DNA of 55,617 nucleotides from a virus. The notes beneath the pieces are model-generated. The model did not search any database, was not told the origin of the DNA, and saw only the letters and a program-made list of their open reading frames with translations. This document shows positions 1 through 9,900 of the stretch, in pieces (position 1 is the stretch's first letter; every line of letters starts with the position of its first letter). Made by a program: the position numbers and the translations under genes. The stretch spans positions 1-55,617 of the IMG/VR virus record IMGVR_UViG_3300024231_000789; one strand, 5' to 3'.

Positions 1-814
1 TATTAGCACACCAGTGATACATTTTTGCTTTCTCACCGCTGGCTTTTTTTGCTTTTGCTCTAAGTTCTGTTACGCTACCGTTACAACTTGCACCACTACG
101 TTTTACACGCCCTGGTCTGCTTTTGCCTTTTTTCTTACCGTCAGCAAAGTTTTCTTCTACATTAGACTGTGGGTAACGGATCATTGTTTCTCTAAAGCGA
201 AAGTCTTTGTTGTGACCTTTGTTTAGTACAAAACCAAAACGCTTGTAGAACTTGATTAATCTATTCTTGTTTCCACCAAATGCATCATCTGGTGTTAGTG
301 CAATAATGGCGCCTTCTCTATCCATTCTGTCAACAATATCTTGCATTGCTTTTGTGCCTTGTCCAGCATTACGCTCATCACCTGACACTTCAATCTTAGA
401 TAACACATAACCTTTTTTAGCATCGCCATGTAATGATACTTCAACTTCTTCGCCTACATATGCTTTGACTGTTTTAATACCTTGTGCCTTGTATGCTTGA
501 AGTCTATGGTTACCATCTAATAGATATCCATTGTTGCCTATTACCATAGGTGGAAATTGAGATGTGTCTGCTTGTTTATATTTTTCAATATTGTCTTGAC
601 TCATTCCATCGCTTTTTACTGCGGTTGGAATCTGGTCGACTTGTATATCTTTGAGTGTAAACCCTTTATGAGATAGAACAAACTTTGACCAGTCTGAGTT
701 TGGATCCATTGCACCTGTATGTGTGCCTTGCATTTCCTTTGACAGTTTGTTCAGCATTTGTTGTGCTGTTAGACTTCCGTCTGATATGTTCTCAATAATC
801 TCCCTAATGAACAT
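1..814 (-). CDS. ParB-like / GNAT-like virion-type protein (partial)
   Basis: The frame is open from the window edge to an ATG at 814, so the C-terminus is missing. About 270 residues are visible. The middle carries a ParB-like LLDGNHRLQAYKAQG motif. It is followed by a GNAT-like stretch (SGDERNAGQGTKAMQ, then FYKRFGFVLNK). The tail is basic and Cys-containing (RPGRVKRSGASCNGS ... AKMYHWCAN), a segment type I associate with virion or head-associated proteins of T4-like marine phages. Its ATG lies 4 nt after the stop of the upstream gene, so the two are probably co-transcribed from the late promoter at 1788. The molecular role is unknown. Confidence 0.65.
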   Translation of the reverse strand, partial: MFIREIIENISDGSLTAQQMLNKLSKEMQGTHTGAMDPNSDWSKFVLSHKGFTLKDIQVDQIPTAVKSDGMSQDNIEKYKQADTSQFPPMVIGNNGYLLDGNHRLQAYKAQGIKTVKAYVGEEVEVSLHGDAKKGYVLSKIEVSGDERNAGQGTKAMQDIVDRMDREGAIIALTPDDAFGGNKNRLIKFYKRFGFVLNKGHNKDFRFRETMIRYPQSNVEENFADGKKKGKSRPGRVKRSGASCNGSVTELRAKAKKASGEKAKMYHWCAN

Positions 815-818
815 GGAA

Positions 819-1766
819 TTACCACGCTCTGCATGACCAGTAACGTGCCTTATGTCTTGGACCTGGGCTATCACAATTATGTCTTGCTCTGAAGCTCTTA
901 CGTCTGGCTGGATTGCTTTTTTTAATACGCATTGTTTTACGTTTTGCACTTGTGCCGCCATGACCAAAGTTTACTTTAACTACATTTCCTTTTGGATTTT
1001 TAACGTATACTTTGAACTTCTTAACATCGCCACGCATTGGTTTACCAAGTTTAACTTTACGTCCTTGGTATTCTGCTTCATCTAACGCTAAGTGTGCATC
1101 AATGCCAGCAGTTGATTTCATACCCCAATGTGCTGCCGCTTTCTTGGCTGCACCATATGATGAATCAGCATGACATTCATGCTTGCCTTTTTTAGCATGT
1201 ACACAAATGTATGGCTTTTCTTCTGCTTCATCCAATGTTTTACTAATATTTTCTACTGCTGTTGCTGTAGCTACTGCACGTTGAAATGCATTATCTTGGC
1301 CATATGCACTTGTATCATCATAATTAAAACCACTACGTTTCTTTTTAGCAGGTGCTTTTTTAGTATTTGGTACATCTTTACCACGTAATTTATTAATACC
1401 TGCTTTAGCCGCTTTAAAACCTTTAGCAGCTAATTTAGCTGCGCCGCCGCCTACAGCGGTTATTGCCGCATCTGTACCAATTTGTTTAGCTAATTGTGCT
1501 TTACTAATATCGCCTCTATCATATGCTTTTTTTGCTTGATATGCATCATAAGCACTCCATGCCGCACCGCCTGCCGCAATAGCTGCTGGTATAAGCGGAA
1601 CTAATTCTGTAATATAGTCGTTACCTTGGTCGTCAAACCAAACAGTCATTTCACCGTCTTCGTCTATATCTTGAAATATTCCTTCTACAACCATGTCGCC
1701 GAGTTCGATTTCTATGATATCACCCTTCTCTGGTGTATCATTTTCAAATAAATCATTAAGTCTCAT
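819..1766 (-). CDS. Virion-type protein with basic Cys-containing C-terminus
   Basis: A 315-residue protein. The N-terminus (MRLNDLFENDT) resembles openings common in T4-like marine phage virion genes and is followed by an acidic beta-rich segment (about residues 15-50). A small Ala/Gly-rich segment follows (about 58-115). The C-terminal third is basic and contains RKSFRARHNCDSPGP and RYWSCRAW, a motif pair I recognise from head or structural proteins of marine myoviruses. A strong Shine-Dalgarno (GGAGG) precedes the ATG and a perfect TATAAATA lies 22 nt upstream, so this is a late gene. The exact function is not known. Confidence 0.7.
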   Translation of the reverse strand: MRLNDLFENDTPEKGDIIEIELGDMVVEGIFQDIDEDGEMTVWFDDQGNDYITELVPLIPAAIAAGGAAWSAYDAYQAKKAYDRGDISKAQLAKQIGTDAAITAVGGGAAKLAAKGFKAAKAGINKLRGKDVPNTKKAPAKKKRSGFNYDDTSAYGQDNAFQRAVATATAVENISKTLDEAEEKPYICVHAKKGKHECHADSSYGAAKKAAAHWGMKSTAGIDAHLALDEAEYQGRKVKLGKPMRGDVKKFKVYVKNPKGNVVKVNFGHGGTSAKRKTMRIKKSNPARRKSFRARHNCDSPGPRHKARYWSCRAW

Positions 1767-1787
1767 AAGAAAATCCTCCGTTAGTTA

Positions 1788-1795
1788 TATTTATA
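1788..1795 (-). promoter_or_regulatory. T4-type late promoter TATAAATA
   Basis: A perfect TATAAATA octamer upstream of the ATG at 1766, with a GGAGG ribosome-binding site between. In T4-like phages this octamer is read by the gp55/gp33 late sigma system. It should drive the two virion-type genes to the left. Confidence 0.75.
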
Positions 1796-1806
1796 CTAAT
1801 TGGAGT

Positions 1807-2016
1807 TTAAATCTCTTCTATCTCTTCTCTTTCAGGAGGGGCAGTCATTTCTTCCATTAGATCCTCAATTTTAATATTGTACTGCTCAATATATCTAATT
1901 GCATCAGCAGGCTTTTTAACTACTCCTGTACGTATTAAATAGTTACAAGCGACAATAAAATCATACTTTGATGCGCCTGAGGCATTAATTACTTCTTGTG
2001 GGTGTTTGGCTCCCAT
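1807..2016 (-). CDS. Small hypothetical protein
   Basis: 69 residues, with an AGGAG ribosome-binding site 6 nt before the ATG. The body looks helical (KYDFIVACNYLIRTGVVKKPADAIRYI) and could be a small helix-turn-helix-like fold, but no family is recognised. The C-terminus is strongly acidic (PPEREEIEEI). It follows the radical-SAM gene and may be the last gene of that operon. Confidence 0.6.
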   Translation of the reverse strand: MGAKHPQEVINASGASKYDFIVACNYLIRTGVVKKPADAIRYIEQYNIKIEDLMEEMTAPPEREEIEEI

Positions 2017-2044
2017 GTCTTTCTCCTATGTTTGAGTTGTAAAC

Positions 2045-3199
2045 TTATACATTCTTAAGTCTCATAAGTGTATCAGTCTTTTTTACATTTTGTTTTTTTT
2101 CTAAAAAAACTTCGATAATTTCTTTATAGTCTTGCTTACGATTAGAACCAATACGTTCATATACTACATCTAGATAATCAAAGAATGATCTTTCGCGTAT
2201 ACAATTAGATTCGGGATAACTATTTACAATATCTAGAGCCTGTTCAATATATAATTTATAGTGTTTGGGTAGTATTGCAATATCCATTTCTTTTGGTTGC
2301 ATTATTATTCCGCCAGTAATAGAAAACTCAACTGTGTAAGGTTTCATTGTTTCATATATCCATTTTACATACAGCGGAAAAGTCGGTACAGCTACATTAG
2401 ACAAAGTAGTCCCAAAGTGTATATGTTCAATATTTTCAGTTGATGCATATGTTTTAACATTTTCTTCAAATCTATTCCAGTCTAATCCATATCTTATAAG
2501 TTGGCTGTCTTCCTTATAACTTTCATTACTAATTGTAATAGACCAACGGGCTGTTGAATTTTCTATAGCATTTATTAATTTTTTTAAAAGGTAAGGTTTA
2601 CTATTACCATTTGTAATTACATCTATTGTAACTTTACTAGTGTCTAATGTTCCAATATACTCAATTAGTTCGTAAAATAATTTACTAGCCGTGGGTTCTC
2701 CTCCAGAAAAAGTAAGTTGTAATATTTCTTCTGATGCCTCTATTGTACTTTTTAGCCAATGTTTAAATGCTTCAATTTGCTCTTTGCTTGTACGGTCAAC
2801 TATTTTAATTCCTTCTTCTTTTGCTATACTACTACTTTGTTCAGCAGCACAATATAAGCAACTCAAGTCACAAGTATTATCTAATTCTATTTCTATATTT
2901 TCAATCTGAGGAACATCTGCTTTGACATTATCAAAATTTTCCCATTTGTTCCAATAATTGATATAGCTTTTGCGTCCTTGATTAACTTCATTCCAACATT
3001 CCTTACAGTCTTGATGCTGTTTTCCGTCTAGCGTATCTTGTCTTCTTTTTTGAATTAATTCACTATTACTAAAAAAATCTGATGTCAACTTGGTTGGAAT
3101 ATCATAGTAAACTGATTTACAACAATGTCCAAGTGTACCTGATTTAAAATCTATATTTACATCTGTCCAGCTTTTAGAACAGGCTGTAGTATTATTCAT
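2045..3199 (-). CDS. Radical SAM protein with N-terminal Cys cluster (copy A)
   Basis: 384 residues. The radical-SAM signature CX3CX2C is at C110/C114/C117 (TCDLSCLYC), and FSGGEPT (about 172-178) matches the SAM-binding GGE motif. Before the barrel is a cysteine-rich domain with C7, C26-C27, C65 and C68, which could bind an auxiliary Fe-S cluster. The neighbouring gene has the same architecture with Cys at identical positions, so the pair arose by tandem duplication. The start overlaps that gene's stop by 8 nt (ATGAATAA), implying coupled translation. The substrate is unknown; linkage to UV endonuclease is positional only. Confidence 0.85.
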   Translation of the reverse strand: MNNTTACSKSWTDVNIDFKSGTLGHCCKSVYYDIPTKLTSDFFSNSELIQKRRQDTLDGKQHQDCKECWNEVNQGRKSYINYWNKWENFDNVKADVPQIENIEIELDNTCDLSCLYCAAEQSSSIAKEEGIKIVDRTSKEQIEAFKHWLKSTIEASEEILQLTFSGGEPTASKLFYELIEYIGTLDTSKVTIDVITNGNSKPYLLKKLINAIENSTARWSITISNESYKEDSQLIRYGLDWNRFEENVKTYASTENIEHIHFGTTLSNVAVPTFPLYVKWIYETMKPYTVEFSITGGIIMQPKEMDIAILPKHYKLYIEQALDIVNSYPESNCIRERSFFDYLDVVYERIGSNRKQDYKEIIEVFLEKKQNVKKTDTLMRLKNV

Positions 3200-4361
3200 T
3201 GCCTATCTCCAAATTATGTGTTAAACCTAAAAGTTTATCAGTCTTTTTGTATTCTTGCTTTTCTTTCAAAAACTCTTGTATTATGTCTATATAATTTTCT
3301 TTATAGCCACTGCCAATTCTTTTACGTATGGTTTCCAAAAACTCTAAAGTGCCGCTTTGATTGTGTTGAGACAACGAGTATTGTTTGATTATTTGTACTG
3401 TTTGGTCTATATTCTTTTTAAATGATGTGGGTAATATTTTTACATCTAGATCTTTAGGGGTACTTACAGCCGTTCCTGATATAGAAAAAGGCTTATTGTA
3501 TTCTGACATTACATCATGTATCCATTGAACATATTTTGGAAATGTTGGTAGTGCAACATTATTCATTGCAACATCAAAAAGTATTTTTTCTACTTTTGGA
3601 TGCTGTGCATAGGTACGCAAGTTAGACTCAAATCTTCCCCAATCTAATCCATATCTAATTAAACTACTATCCTGGTTATAGCTTTCGTTGCTAATATGGA
3701 TGGCCCATTCGCTTTTAGATCTATCCATAGCATCAATAAATTTTTTAAATAAGAAATCTTTTGTATTGCCGTTGGTGGTTACTTGTATTTCTCCTCGCAT
3801 ATTTTCAAGCGATGCAATGTGATTAATCATATCATAAAATAATTTACTAGCTGTAGGTTCACCGCCCAAGAATGCAATATCGATCTTTGTTTGTGAATTA
3901 TTGACAGTGTCAGTCAGCCATTGTTTATAAACTTCAAGATCTTTTTCTGTAAACTTGTTTACAACTTTTACGCCTTCCTCTTGTGCAATCTTACTACTAT
4001 GATCAGGGTGACAGTATAAGCAACTTAAATCACATATATTATCTAATTCCATTTCTATATAATTTACTTGAGGTACATCTGGTTTAGCAGATCCAAAATC
4101 GTCCCACTCATTCATCCAGTCTTTAAAAGGTGTATTTCCACTTTCTATATCGTCCCAACACATTACACAATCAGAATGTTGGATATTATTTAAAGTATCT
4201 TGCCTACGTTGCTGTATAAGTTCACTATTACTAAAAAATATAGGTGTAATATCATCAGGCATATCATGATAGACGGATGCACAGCAATGTCCTAGCTTAC
4301 GGTTTTTAAAGTTAATGTTTACATCTGTCCAGCTTTTGGAGCATGCAGTTCTGTTTTTCAT
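3192..4361 (-). CDS. Radical SAM protein with N-terminal Cys cluster (copy B)
   Basis: 389 residues and paralogous to the adjacent copy A over its whole length. The CX3CX2C cluster is at C110/C114/C117, with GGEPT motif FLGGEPTASKLFYD. The N-terminal Cys domain (C7, C26, C27, C65, C68) and a shared NESY...LIRYGLDWxRFE block are conserved in both. Its ATG overlaps the stop of the UV endonuclease gene by 4 nt (ATGA). The reaction is unknown. Keeping two divergent copies suggests either two substrates or a heterodimer. Confidence 0.85.
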   Translation of the reverse strand: MKNRTACSKSWTDVNINFKNRKLGHCCASVYHDMPDDITPIFFSNSELIQQRRQDTLNNIQHSDCVMCWDDIESGNTPFKDWMNEWDDFGSAKPDVPQVNYIEMELDNICDLSCLYCHPDHSSKIAQEEGVKVVNKFTEKDLEVYKQWLTDTVNNSQTKIDIAFLGGEPTASKLFYDMINHIASLENMRGEIQVTTNGNTKDFLFKKFIDAMDRSKSEWAIHISNESYNQDSSLIRYGLDWGRFESNLRTYAQHPKVEKILFDVAMNNVALPTFPKYVQWIHDVMSEYNKPFSISGTAVSTPKDLDVKILPTSFKKNIDQTVQIIKQYSLSQHNQSGTLEFLETIRKRIGSGYKENYIDIIQEFLKEKQEYKKTDKLLGLTHNLEIGNE

Positions 4362-5386
4362 ACGCCTTCTTCTTCAAAGGGTATGCTCGCTAAGTTTTTA
4401 TGTTTTGCTTCTACCATGATATCAAAATCCTTACGGAAGCTACCAGCCCACTTATTACAAGCATCATTCCACATGTAATCGCTATGAGCTCGTAATTTAG
4501 CTTTTTTAAATCCTTGTTCCAGTAACACTTGAAAATCTGGCCGTTGGTCTCTTGGATGACCATCCAACAAGTCTTCGCGACTGACGCTATAGTGCATAGT
4601 AGGACGTACACCACGCCAACTGTCAATAATACGTTTAATACGATCGTCATTTCGATCAATGTACTCTCCTCCACTATGACACCAGTGATGATGTATATCT
4701 ATTACTAGCGCCACATCTTTAGCCAATTCGAGGCTGGCATCAATTCCCCAGGAGTTTTCGTCATTTTCAATAGTGATACAGTTTCGTGCTTCTGTAGACA
4801 GTCTTGGAAGGACGGCTTTGATACCGGCTGGACCTTGTCTGCCTGAGATGTGGACGTTACACTTGAAGTCTTGCCACTTCTGACCGTAACCCATCCACCT
4901 GATGATATCCGCATGATACTCAAACTCCTCTATACTTCTATTTACTATATTTTCATTATCTGACGCCAAAACAGTAAATTGGCCAGGGTGCATGCTTACA
5001 CGCACATCTAATTGCTTTGCAAGTTCGCCTACTTGTGACCAGCCTTTGGCTGCTGCATCACGTACATCGCTTTGTTTGTAAAACCAAGACCAGTCATCGT
5101 GTGTATAAGCAGGCATCATATTACTGCCTAGCCGTACCATACGTTGGCCTTCTGGCAAGTTACCAACATATTCAATAAGACGATATGCATTTTGCCAGTT
5201 AGTATCCAAACAAAACCACAGTTTATCTTCTGCCACTGATTGCTTTTGATTGTTAAGCCATGTAATAGTTGTACTACGCTCGCTATATTGGCCCTGTACT
5301 TCTTTAAGTATTTTTGGCTTTTGCGTCTGGTCTGGGTGCATGTACTTGCATGCAAATCCTACACGCTGTAAGTCTTGATTAAACAT
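4358..5386 (-). CDS. uvsE: UV-damage endonuclease (UvdE/UvsE family)
   Basis: About 342 residues when started at the ATG at 5386. This start is chosen because the family begins near RVGFACKYMHP and because ATG overlaps the upstream stop by 8 nt (ATGTTTAA). UVDE is a TIM-barrel metallo-endonuclease that nicks 5' of UV photoproducts. Visible family blocks are MVRLGSNMMPAY, RVSMHPGQFTVLAS, ITIENDENSWG, VIDIHHHWCH and HYSVSR, rich in the His, Glu and Asp metal ligands. It lets the phage repair its own DNA without host NER, fitting a sunlit-ocean virus. A strong sigma70 promoter lies upstream of the operon. Confidence 0.88.
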   Translation of the reverse strand: MFNQDLQRVGFACKYMHPDQTQKPKILKEVQGQYSERSTTITWLNNQKQSVAEDKLWFCLDTNWQNAYRLIEYVGNLPEGQRMVRLGSNMMPAYTHDDWSWFYKQSDVRDAAAKGWSQVGELAKQLDVRVSMHPGQFTVLASDNENIVNRSIEEFEYHADIIRWMGYGQKWQDFKCNVHISGRQGPAGIKAVLPRLSTEARNCITIENDENSWGIDASLELAKDVALVIDIHHHWCHSGGEYIDRNDDRIKRIIDSWRGVRPTMHYSVSREDLLDGHPRDQRPDFQVLLEQGFKKAKLRAHSDYMWNDACNKWAGSFRKDFDIMVEAKHKNLASIPFEEEGV

Positions 5387-5603
5387 ATGATTGCAATAAA
5401 TTGGTAGTTTGTTTTGCACTAAAGGTATGTGTAAATTTACTAGGGAAGTTTGCACGGATTGCTTGCTGTTGCTTGCGTGTATAAGGCACAGCGGTAAACG
5501 CATCTGAGCCGAATACTTGCTGTGCAAGTTGGTACTGCGATGCTGTAATTTTTTGTGCAAAGTTGAAAATAGTTAAGCCGGGTTCTGTGACTAGATAATT
5601 CAT
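5379..5603 (-). CDS. Small hypothetical protein, first gene of uvsE operon
   Basis: 74 residues, beginning MNYLVTEPGLTIFNFAQKI. The ATG has an AGGAG ribosome-binding site and sits just downstream of a near-consensus sigma70 promoter. Its stop overlaps the uvsE ATG by 8 nt. No family is recognised. Position argues that it is real: the long uvsE frame could extend through it, but only in another frame and without a ribosome-binding site. Confidence 0.65.
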   Translation of the reverse strand: MNYLVTEPGLTIFNFAQKITASQYQLAQQVFGSDAFTAVPYTRKQQQAIRANFPSKFTHTFSAKQTTNLLQSYV

Positions 5604-5632
5604 AAGTGTCTCCTAACAATATGTATATTATT

Positions 5633-5661
5633 ACTATATAGGTTTAAAAATATATTGTCAA
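5633..5661 (-). promoter_or_regulatory. Near-consensus sigma70 promoter for the uvsE operon
   Basis: On the minus strand TTGACA (5661-5656), a 17-nt spacer, then TATAGT (5638-5633). This should be a strong host-RNA-polymerase (early) promoter. The -35 box lies next to the end of the RyR-domain gene. Confidence 0.85.
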
Positions 5662-5662
5662 G

Positions 5663-6208
5663 TTAATTCAGGTTGCTTAACCAATTTAATATCTCTTTTT
5701 TATCAAATTCTGGTTGTCTTCTGTGAGTTTCCGGCAAACTGTCCCATTCTTTTAATGCAGGGTGTGATTTTTTTGTTTCACTAAAGTAAAGCCCGTAGTG
5801 CCAACCTTCTCTCATCATTGCATGAACCCATCTATTGTGATGCCATTTGCCCATATCCTGTGACGCTCTTTCTAATAAAGACTCTTCTATATCTATTTCA
5901 TATGGATCAGCTTCATTGTATAGATTACTAATTTCAATATCAAAATCTTCTGGAAATACTGTTTCCCATCCTTGTAATATTATACCAGCCTCTTCAGGAG
6001 TCAAATCCCTAGTAAGAGGCACAGTATAACAATGCAAAAATTCTTCATTTTGTCTAACACCATACTCCATTGCTATTTGGCTATCACCGCTTGAATAGTT
6101 ATATATTAACCCATCAGGAGATAATAAGTCCACTACTTCGTACCATGCAATAGCATGTTGTTGCTCTAAAGGCATATCTGTTTTTAACATAATATGATGT
6201 TGATACAT
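5663..6208 (-). CDS. RyR-domain protein
   Basis: 181 residues. The last 60 carry a RyR-domain-like sequence: HHNRWVHAMMREGWHYG, then KKSHPALKEWDSLPETHR, matching the family pattern W...GW.YG....K.HP.L..Y..L. The N-terminal 110 residues are mixed alpha/beta and unrecognised. RyR domains occur in phages and bacteria as small, probably ligand-binding modules of uncertain role. It shares 1 nt with the upstream holin-like gene, suggesting the same late transcript. Confidence 0.7.
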   Translation of the reverse strand: MYQHHIMLKTDMPLEQQHAIAWYEVVDLLSPDGLIYNYSSGDSQIAMEYGVRQNEEFLHCYTVPLTRDLTPEEAGIILQGWETVFPEDFDIEISNLYNEADPYEIDIEESLLERASQDMGKWHHNRWVHAMMREGWHYGLYFSETKKSHPALKEWDSLPETHRRQPEFDKKEILNWLSNLN

Positions 6209-6528
6209 TAGTAACCTTCTTCGTCTTCATATCTACTAGATGTTCCTCTAGCATCTGATTGTGTGCTTACAACGATATTTTTATCGCTACTACCACTATT
6301 TACATAAAGTCCAAACCATGCTGCACCAGCACCTGTTACTACACTAACTAGGCCAGCTTGTGCCATGTTTGGATCTGTTAATGTCATAAACCATTCTACA
6401 ACATTATAAAACATATATATGTAAACAATAATAAACAGTCTTGGAAAAATACGTAGTTTATCAAACCAATATGGAAATGCTTCCCAACGACTTACTTTAC
6501 CATCATTATTTAGATCTGGTTGTGTCAT
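6208..6528 (-). CDS. Small membrane protein, holin-like
   Basis: 106 residues with two hydrophobic segments (about 28-50 and 58-78, the latter Gly/Ala-rich) and a polar C-terminus. The N-terminus has an EF-hand-like DLNNDGKVSRWE loop. Size, topology and a position next to tail-fibre genes fit a phage holin. The window also has a spanin pair but no recognised endolysin. A CATAAATA late motif and GGAG ribosome-binding site lie upstream. The holin role is an inference. Confidence 0.5.
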   Translation of the reverse strand: MTQPDLNNDGKVSRWEAFPYWFDKLRIFPRLFIIVYIYMFYNVVEWFMTLTDPNMAQAGLVSVVTGAGAAWFGLYVNSGSSDKNIVVSTQSDARGTSSRYEDEEGY

Positions 6529-6554
6529 CTTATACTCCTTACAGTCTACATGTA

Positions 6555-6562
6555 TATTTATG
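6555..6562 (-). promoter_or_regulatory. Late promoter variant CATAAATA
   Basis: CATAAATA 26 nt upstream of the ATG at 6528, one base from TATAAATA, with a GGAG ribosome-binding site between. Confidence 0.55.
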
Positions 6563-6577
6563 CTTTAGTCAAGAAAA

Positions 6578-6601
6578 AACCTGCTAGTAAACTAACAGGT
6601 T
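6578..6601 (-). terminator. Rho-independent terminator after the 88-residue gene
   Basis: Inverted repeat AACCTG/CAGGTT extended by a further short stem. On the minus strand it is followed at once by a T-run (GGTTTTTTC). It lies 23 nt beyond the stop at 6624 and separates the fibre module from the holin-like gene. Confidence 0.75.
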
Positions 6602-6623
6602 AATTCATTTGTATTTTAAAAAC

Positions 6624-6890
6624 TTAGTATGCGAAATCTGCTACTGAAAAGTCGCCACCTAGTGCTGTGTCCATGTCCGCTGCTGTCCATGAACCGTTGT
6701 TTTCAACTGCTACACGTACATCGTTGCCGTCAATTGCGCCAACTAGGATAGGTGTTGCTTTTGATGCTACTGTTTTGTAGATTGTTTCTAGGTCTGCTTC
6801 TGCCATACCTGTTTTTGTGATTGTGAAGTGCGTTACTGAAGCCGTTACAAACTGGCCTGCTGCGTATACGTCATTTACTTTAGTTGTCAT
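6624..6890 (-). CDS. Small virion-type protein
   Basis: 88 residues, acidic, Ala/Thr/Val-rich and Cys-free (MTTKVNDVYAAGQFVTASV). It has its own late-type promoter and a terminator directly after the stop, so it is probably transcribed alone and abundantly. Composition and position beside the fibres fit a small structural protein. No family is recognised. Confidence 0.6.
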   Translation of the reverse strand: MTTKVNDVYAAGQFVTASVTHFTITKTGMAEADLETIYKTVASKATPILVGAIDGNDVRVAVENNGSWTAADMDTALGGDFSVADFAY

Positions 6891-6939
6891 TTAATATTTC
6901 TCCTAAATATTGATTTCTGTGTAGCTTTGCTACTACTTT

Positions 6940-6947
6940 TATTTATC
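6940..6947 (-). promoter_or_regulatory. Late promoter variant GATAAATA
   Basis: GATAAATA about 50 nt upstream of the ATG at 6890. It overlaps the 3' end of the long fibre gene. Confidence 0.45.
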
Positions 6948-9900
6948 TAATTACTTCAATAATTTCAACAAAAATCGTCCAATCTACAGTATTATTTGCT
7001 GTTCCTTGTACATTTATTTTCAATGAATTATTGGTAGCATTTGCAACAATACTTCCTGTCCAAGAAGTGCCACTATCTGCTGTAATTATTGTATTATTAT
7101 TACCTATTAATGTTATATTTCCACCAGTTCTACTAATGATACCGCTAACTACAAAACTTGTATGATCTGTACCACTAGTTGCTACATATGTAACACTAAA
7201 TTTTGCTGTAGTATTATCCTCAATAGCAATTGGAGTACCGCCTTCTAATAATGCTTCTACTTCTGTGGCATCTGTAGTCTGTATAGCAATAACAAGGTCT
7301 CTCTTATTAGCAACATGACTTACAATACTAGTCTTTTGATTTACTGTTGCTTGATATTCTATGTCGTCTGTATAAAATCTGTCACCTGTAATTGTAGGTT
7401 CAGCCCAACGGTTATCTACATATGCCTCTGTTGATAATCCAGCTATACTAGGAATATATGGTTTATTATTTAAATCGTCATAATTACCACTGAACAGTGA
7501 TGGACGATTTGTTAAATCTGAATAGTCTCCACTAAACCCAATTCCCAAATCTGCAAAATCAATAGTTGCTACTACTTGATCAGGATCTGCTTCTGTCTCT
7601 ATAAGACTTAAACTACTACCATTACTCGTAAGAGTATACTCTTTACGTGTTGGGACATTCGTAAGATCTAAATAACTCCCACTAAACAGTTGTGGTCTAT
7701 TAGCTAAATCAAAGTAGTTACCACTAAAGTGGTTGCCACGCTCTACTAGCTTTTGTTCTACAAATTGCTCAGTTGCATATCCATCTAAGTTAATTTCACC
7801 ATCTGTTAATGCTGTGGCTACTGTTGCTGATACATATGATTGTGTAGCAAAAATACTACCAAAGTCATTGCTTTCCCAAAGTGAAGTTACTGGATTATAT
7901 TCTAGTAGATAATGCTCACTAGCATTTGCTGATTGAGGCAAAGACCCAACTGCAACGTCACTTAGATCATCTAGGTTAGCTATACCACCAATGCTTGCTG
8001 CAGCAACTTGTTGATTTACAAATGTCTCAGTAGCATAGCCTGTTAAGTCTACACTACCACTGCCACCGCCGCCACCTAGTAGCCCATTAGTATCTGTTAG
8101 ATCAGATACGTCTAAGTTTCCTAATTCTGTTGCTAGTTCTGTGTCAGTAACATATGTACTTAAATCTACACCGCCACCCAATGATGCTTGTGCTATCTGT
8201 GTTTGTACATATGTTTCTGATGCTAATCCAGTTACATCTGGAATAAGTGCATCTACTTGTGTTTTTGTGTAATAATCTGATAGGTCTACATTTCCCCCAC
8301 TCACACCTGCAATTGCTGTGGCAAGTTCGGTGTCAGTGACATAATTACTTAAATCTACAGTGCCGCCTGTTACTGCACTTGCAATTTTACTATCAATTTC
8401 TGTCTCAGTGATAAATTCACTTAAATTTGGCTTATTACTTAAATCATTATAGTTACCTGTAAATCTTTCCAACAGGTTAGTGGTGTCTGTTAGTTGACTT
8501 ACATCGCTTGGTATCGTTGGTTTGTTTAATAAATTATTATAATCAAGATCAATACCACTACTAATACTACTATTAATTAAATTGAGTATTTGTGATTCTG
8601 TTCTAAAATCTGAAAGATCAGTACTTGTTATATAATCGTTTAAAACTGGAAGGTTAGCTAAACTATTATAGTCGCCATTGAAAACACTTGCTGCATCTGC
8701 AGGAGTATAACCGAGTGCATTTAAAATATGTGACATAGTAATAGTAGTAATAAAACCACTATCATTAGTTAAGTCACTTGTCTTATCTGGTATCTCTGGT
8801 TTGTTTATTAGTAGGTTATAATTACCATCAAACAGTTGTGGCTTGTTTGTTAAACTATTATAGTTACCATCAAATATTGTAGGCTTATTTGTTAGATCAT
8901 TATAATCGCCTGAGAACGCATTTGATAATGCAATTGCATCATCTACATATGTTTCAGAAGCAAGTCCACTAACATCTGGTATTGTTGGCTTGTTTGATAA
9001 ACTATTATAATCTCCGTCAAATATTGTAGGCTTATTTGTTAGTGCATTATAATCTCTATTAAAAATTAAATTATCATTATCAGTTAAGTCTTTAACATCT
9101 GCAGGTACTGTTGGCGCTCCAACTAAAGAAGAATACTGTCCATTAAATAAACTTGGCTTATTGGACAAGTCATCATAATCACCACTAAAGGCATTTGGTA
9201 GATTAGAAATTGCAGTGTTAAGTTCAACTGTTGTGACATAGCCTTGCAAATCAATATCAACATCGCCATCTAAACTAGCAATTTGTTGATCTACATATTG
9301 TTTTGTTGTATAATCAGAATCATTTGTTAACTGGCTAATGTTTGTTACAGTGTTGAGTAAGTTATTACTATCAGTTAAATTACTTACATCAGATGGAATA
9401 ATAGGCTTATTTTTTAAATCATTATAGTTTCCACTGAAGTGTGGGCCAGTTGCCATATCGTGGGGTACAGATCCGCCACTTAGCAACAATGTTTCTGTAC
9501 TGCTCATTTTTTGGAATAATTTATTTCCTGTGTTAACTGACGGTTGTGCAGTTAACATTCTATCAACATTATCCCAATAATAAATGGTACCTAAGTCTCC
9601 TGGAAGTTCCATATAAGTCTTGGTACCAAACAAGCGTACACTAAAAGTATCGTCATCTTGCTTTACAACAACACCAGTAGGCTCTGTCTCATCAGGTTGC
9701 CATCCTGTAGGTGTGAGTGACAATGTTTCACCTACAAGAAAACCATGAGCATCTTGTTCTACTGTTACGTTTTTGTCTTTACTTGCAAAATTAAATCTTG
9801 AAAGAATTTGTATTGCAAATTCCTGTGTAAGGCCACCTGGCAATACATCTGGCAAAGGAAATAGATATGGTTTACCTTCTCTTAACTCAAAAAGGATACC

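Noticed and set aside
5387-5560. N-terminal extension of the UV endonuclease frame
   Set aside because: It lacks a ribosome-binding site and family similarity, and covers the well-supported 74-residue gene in another frame.
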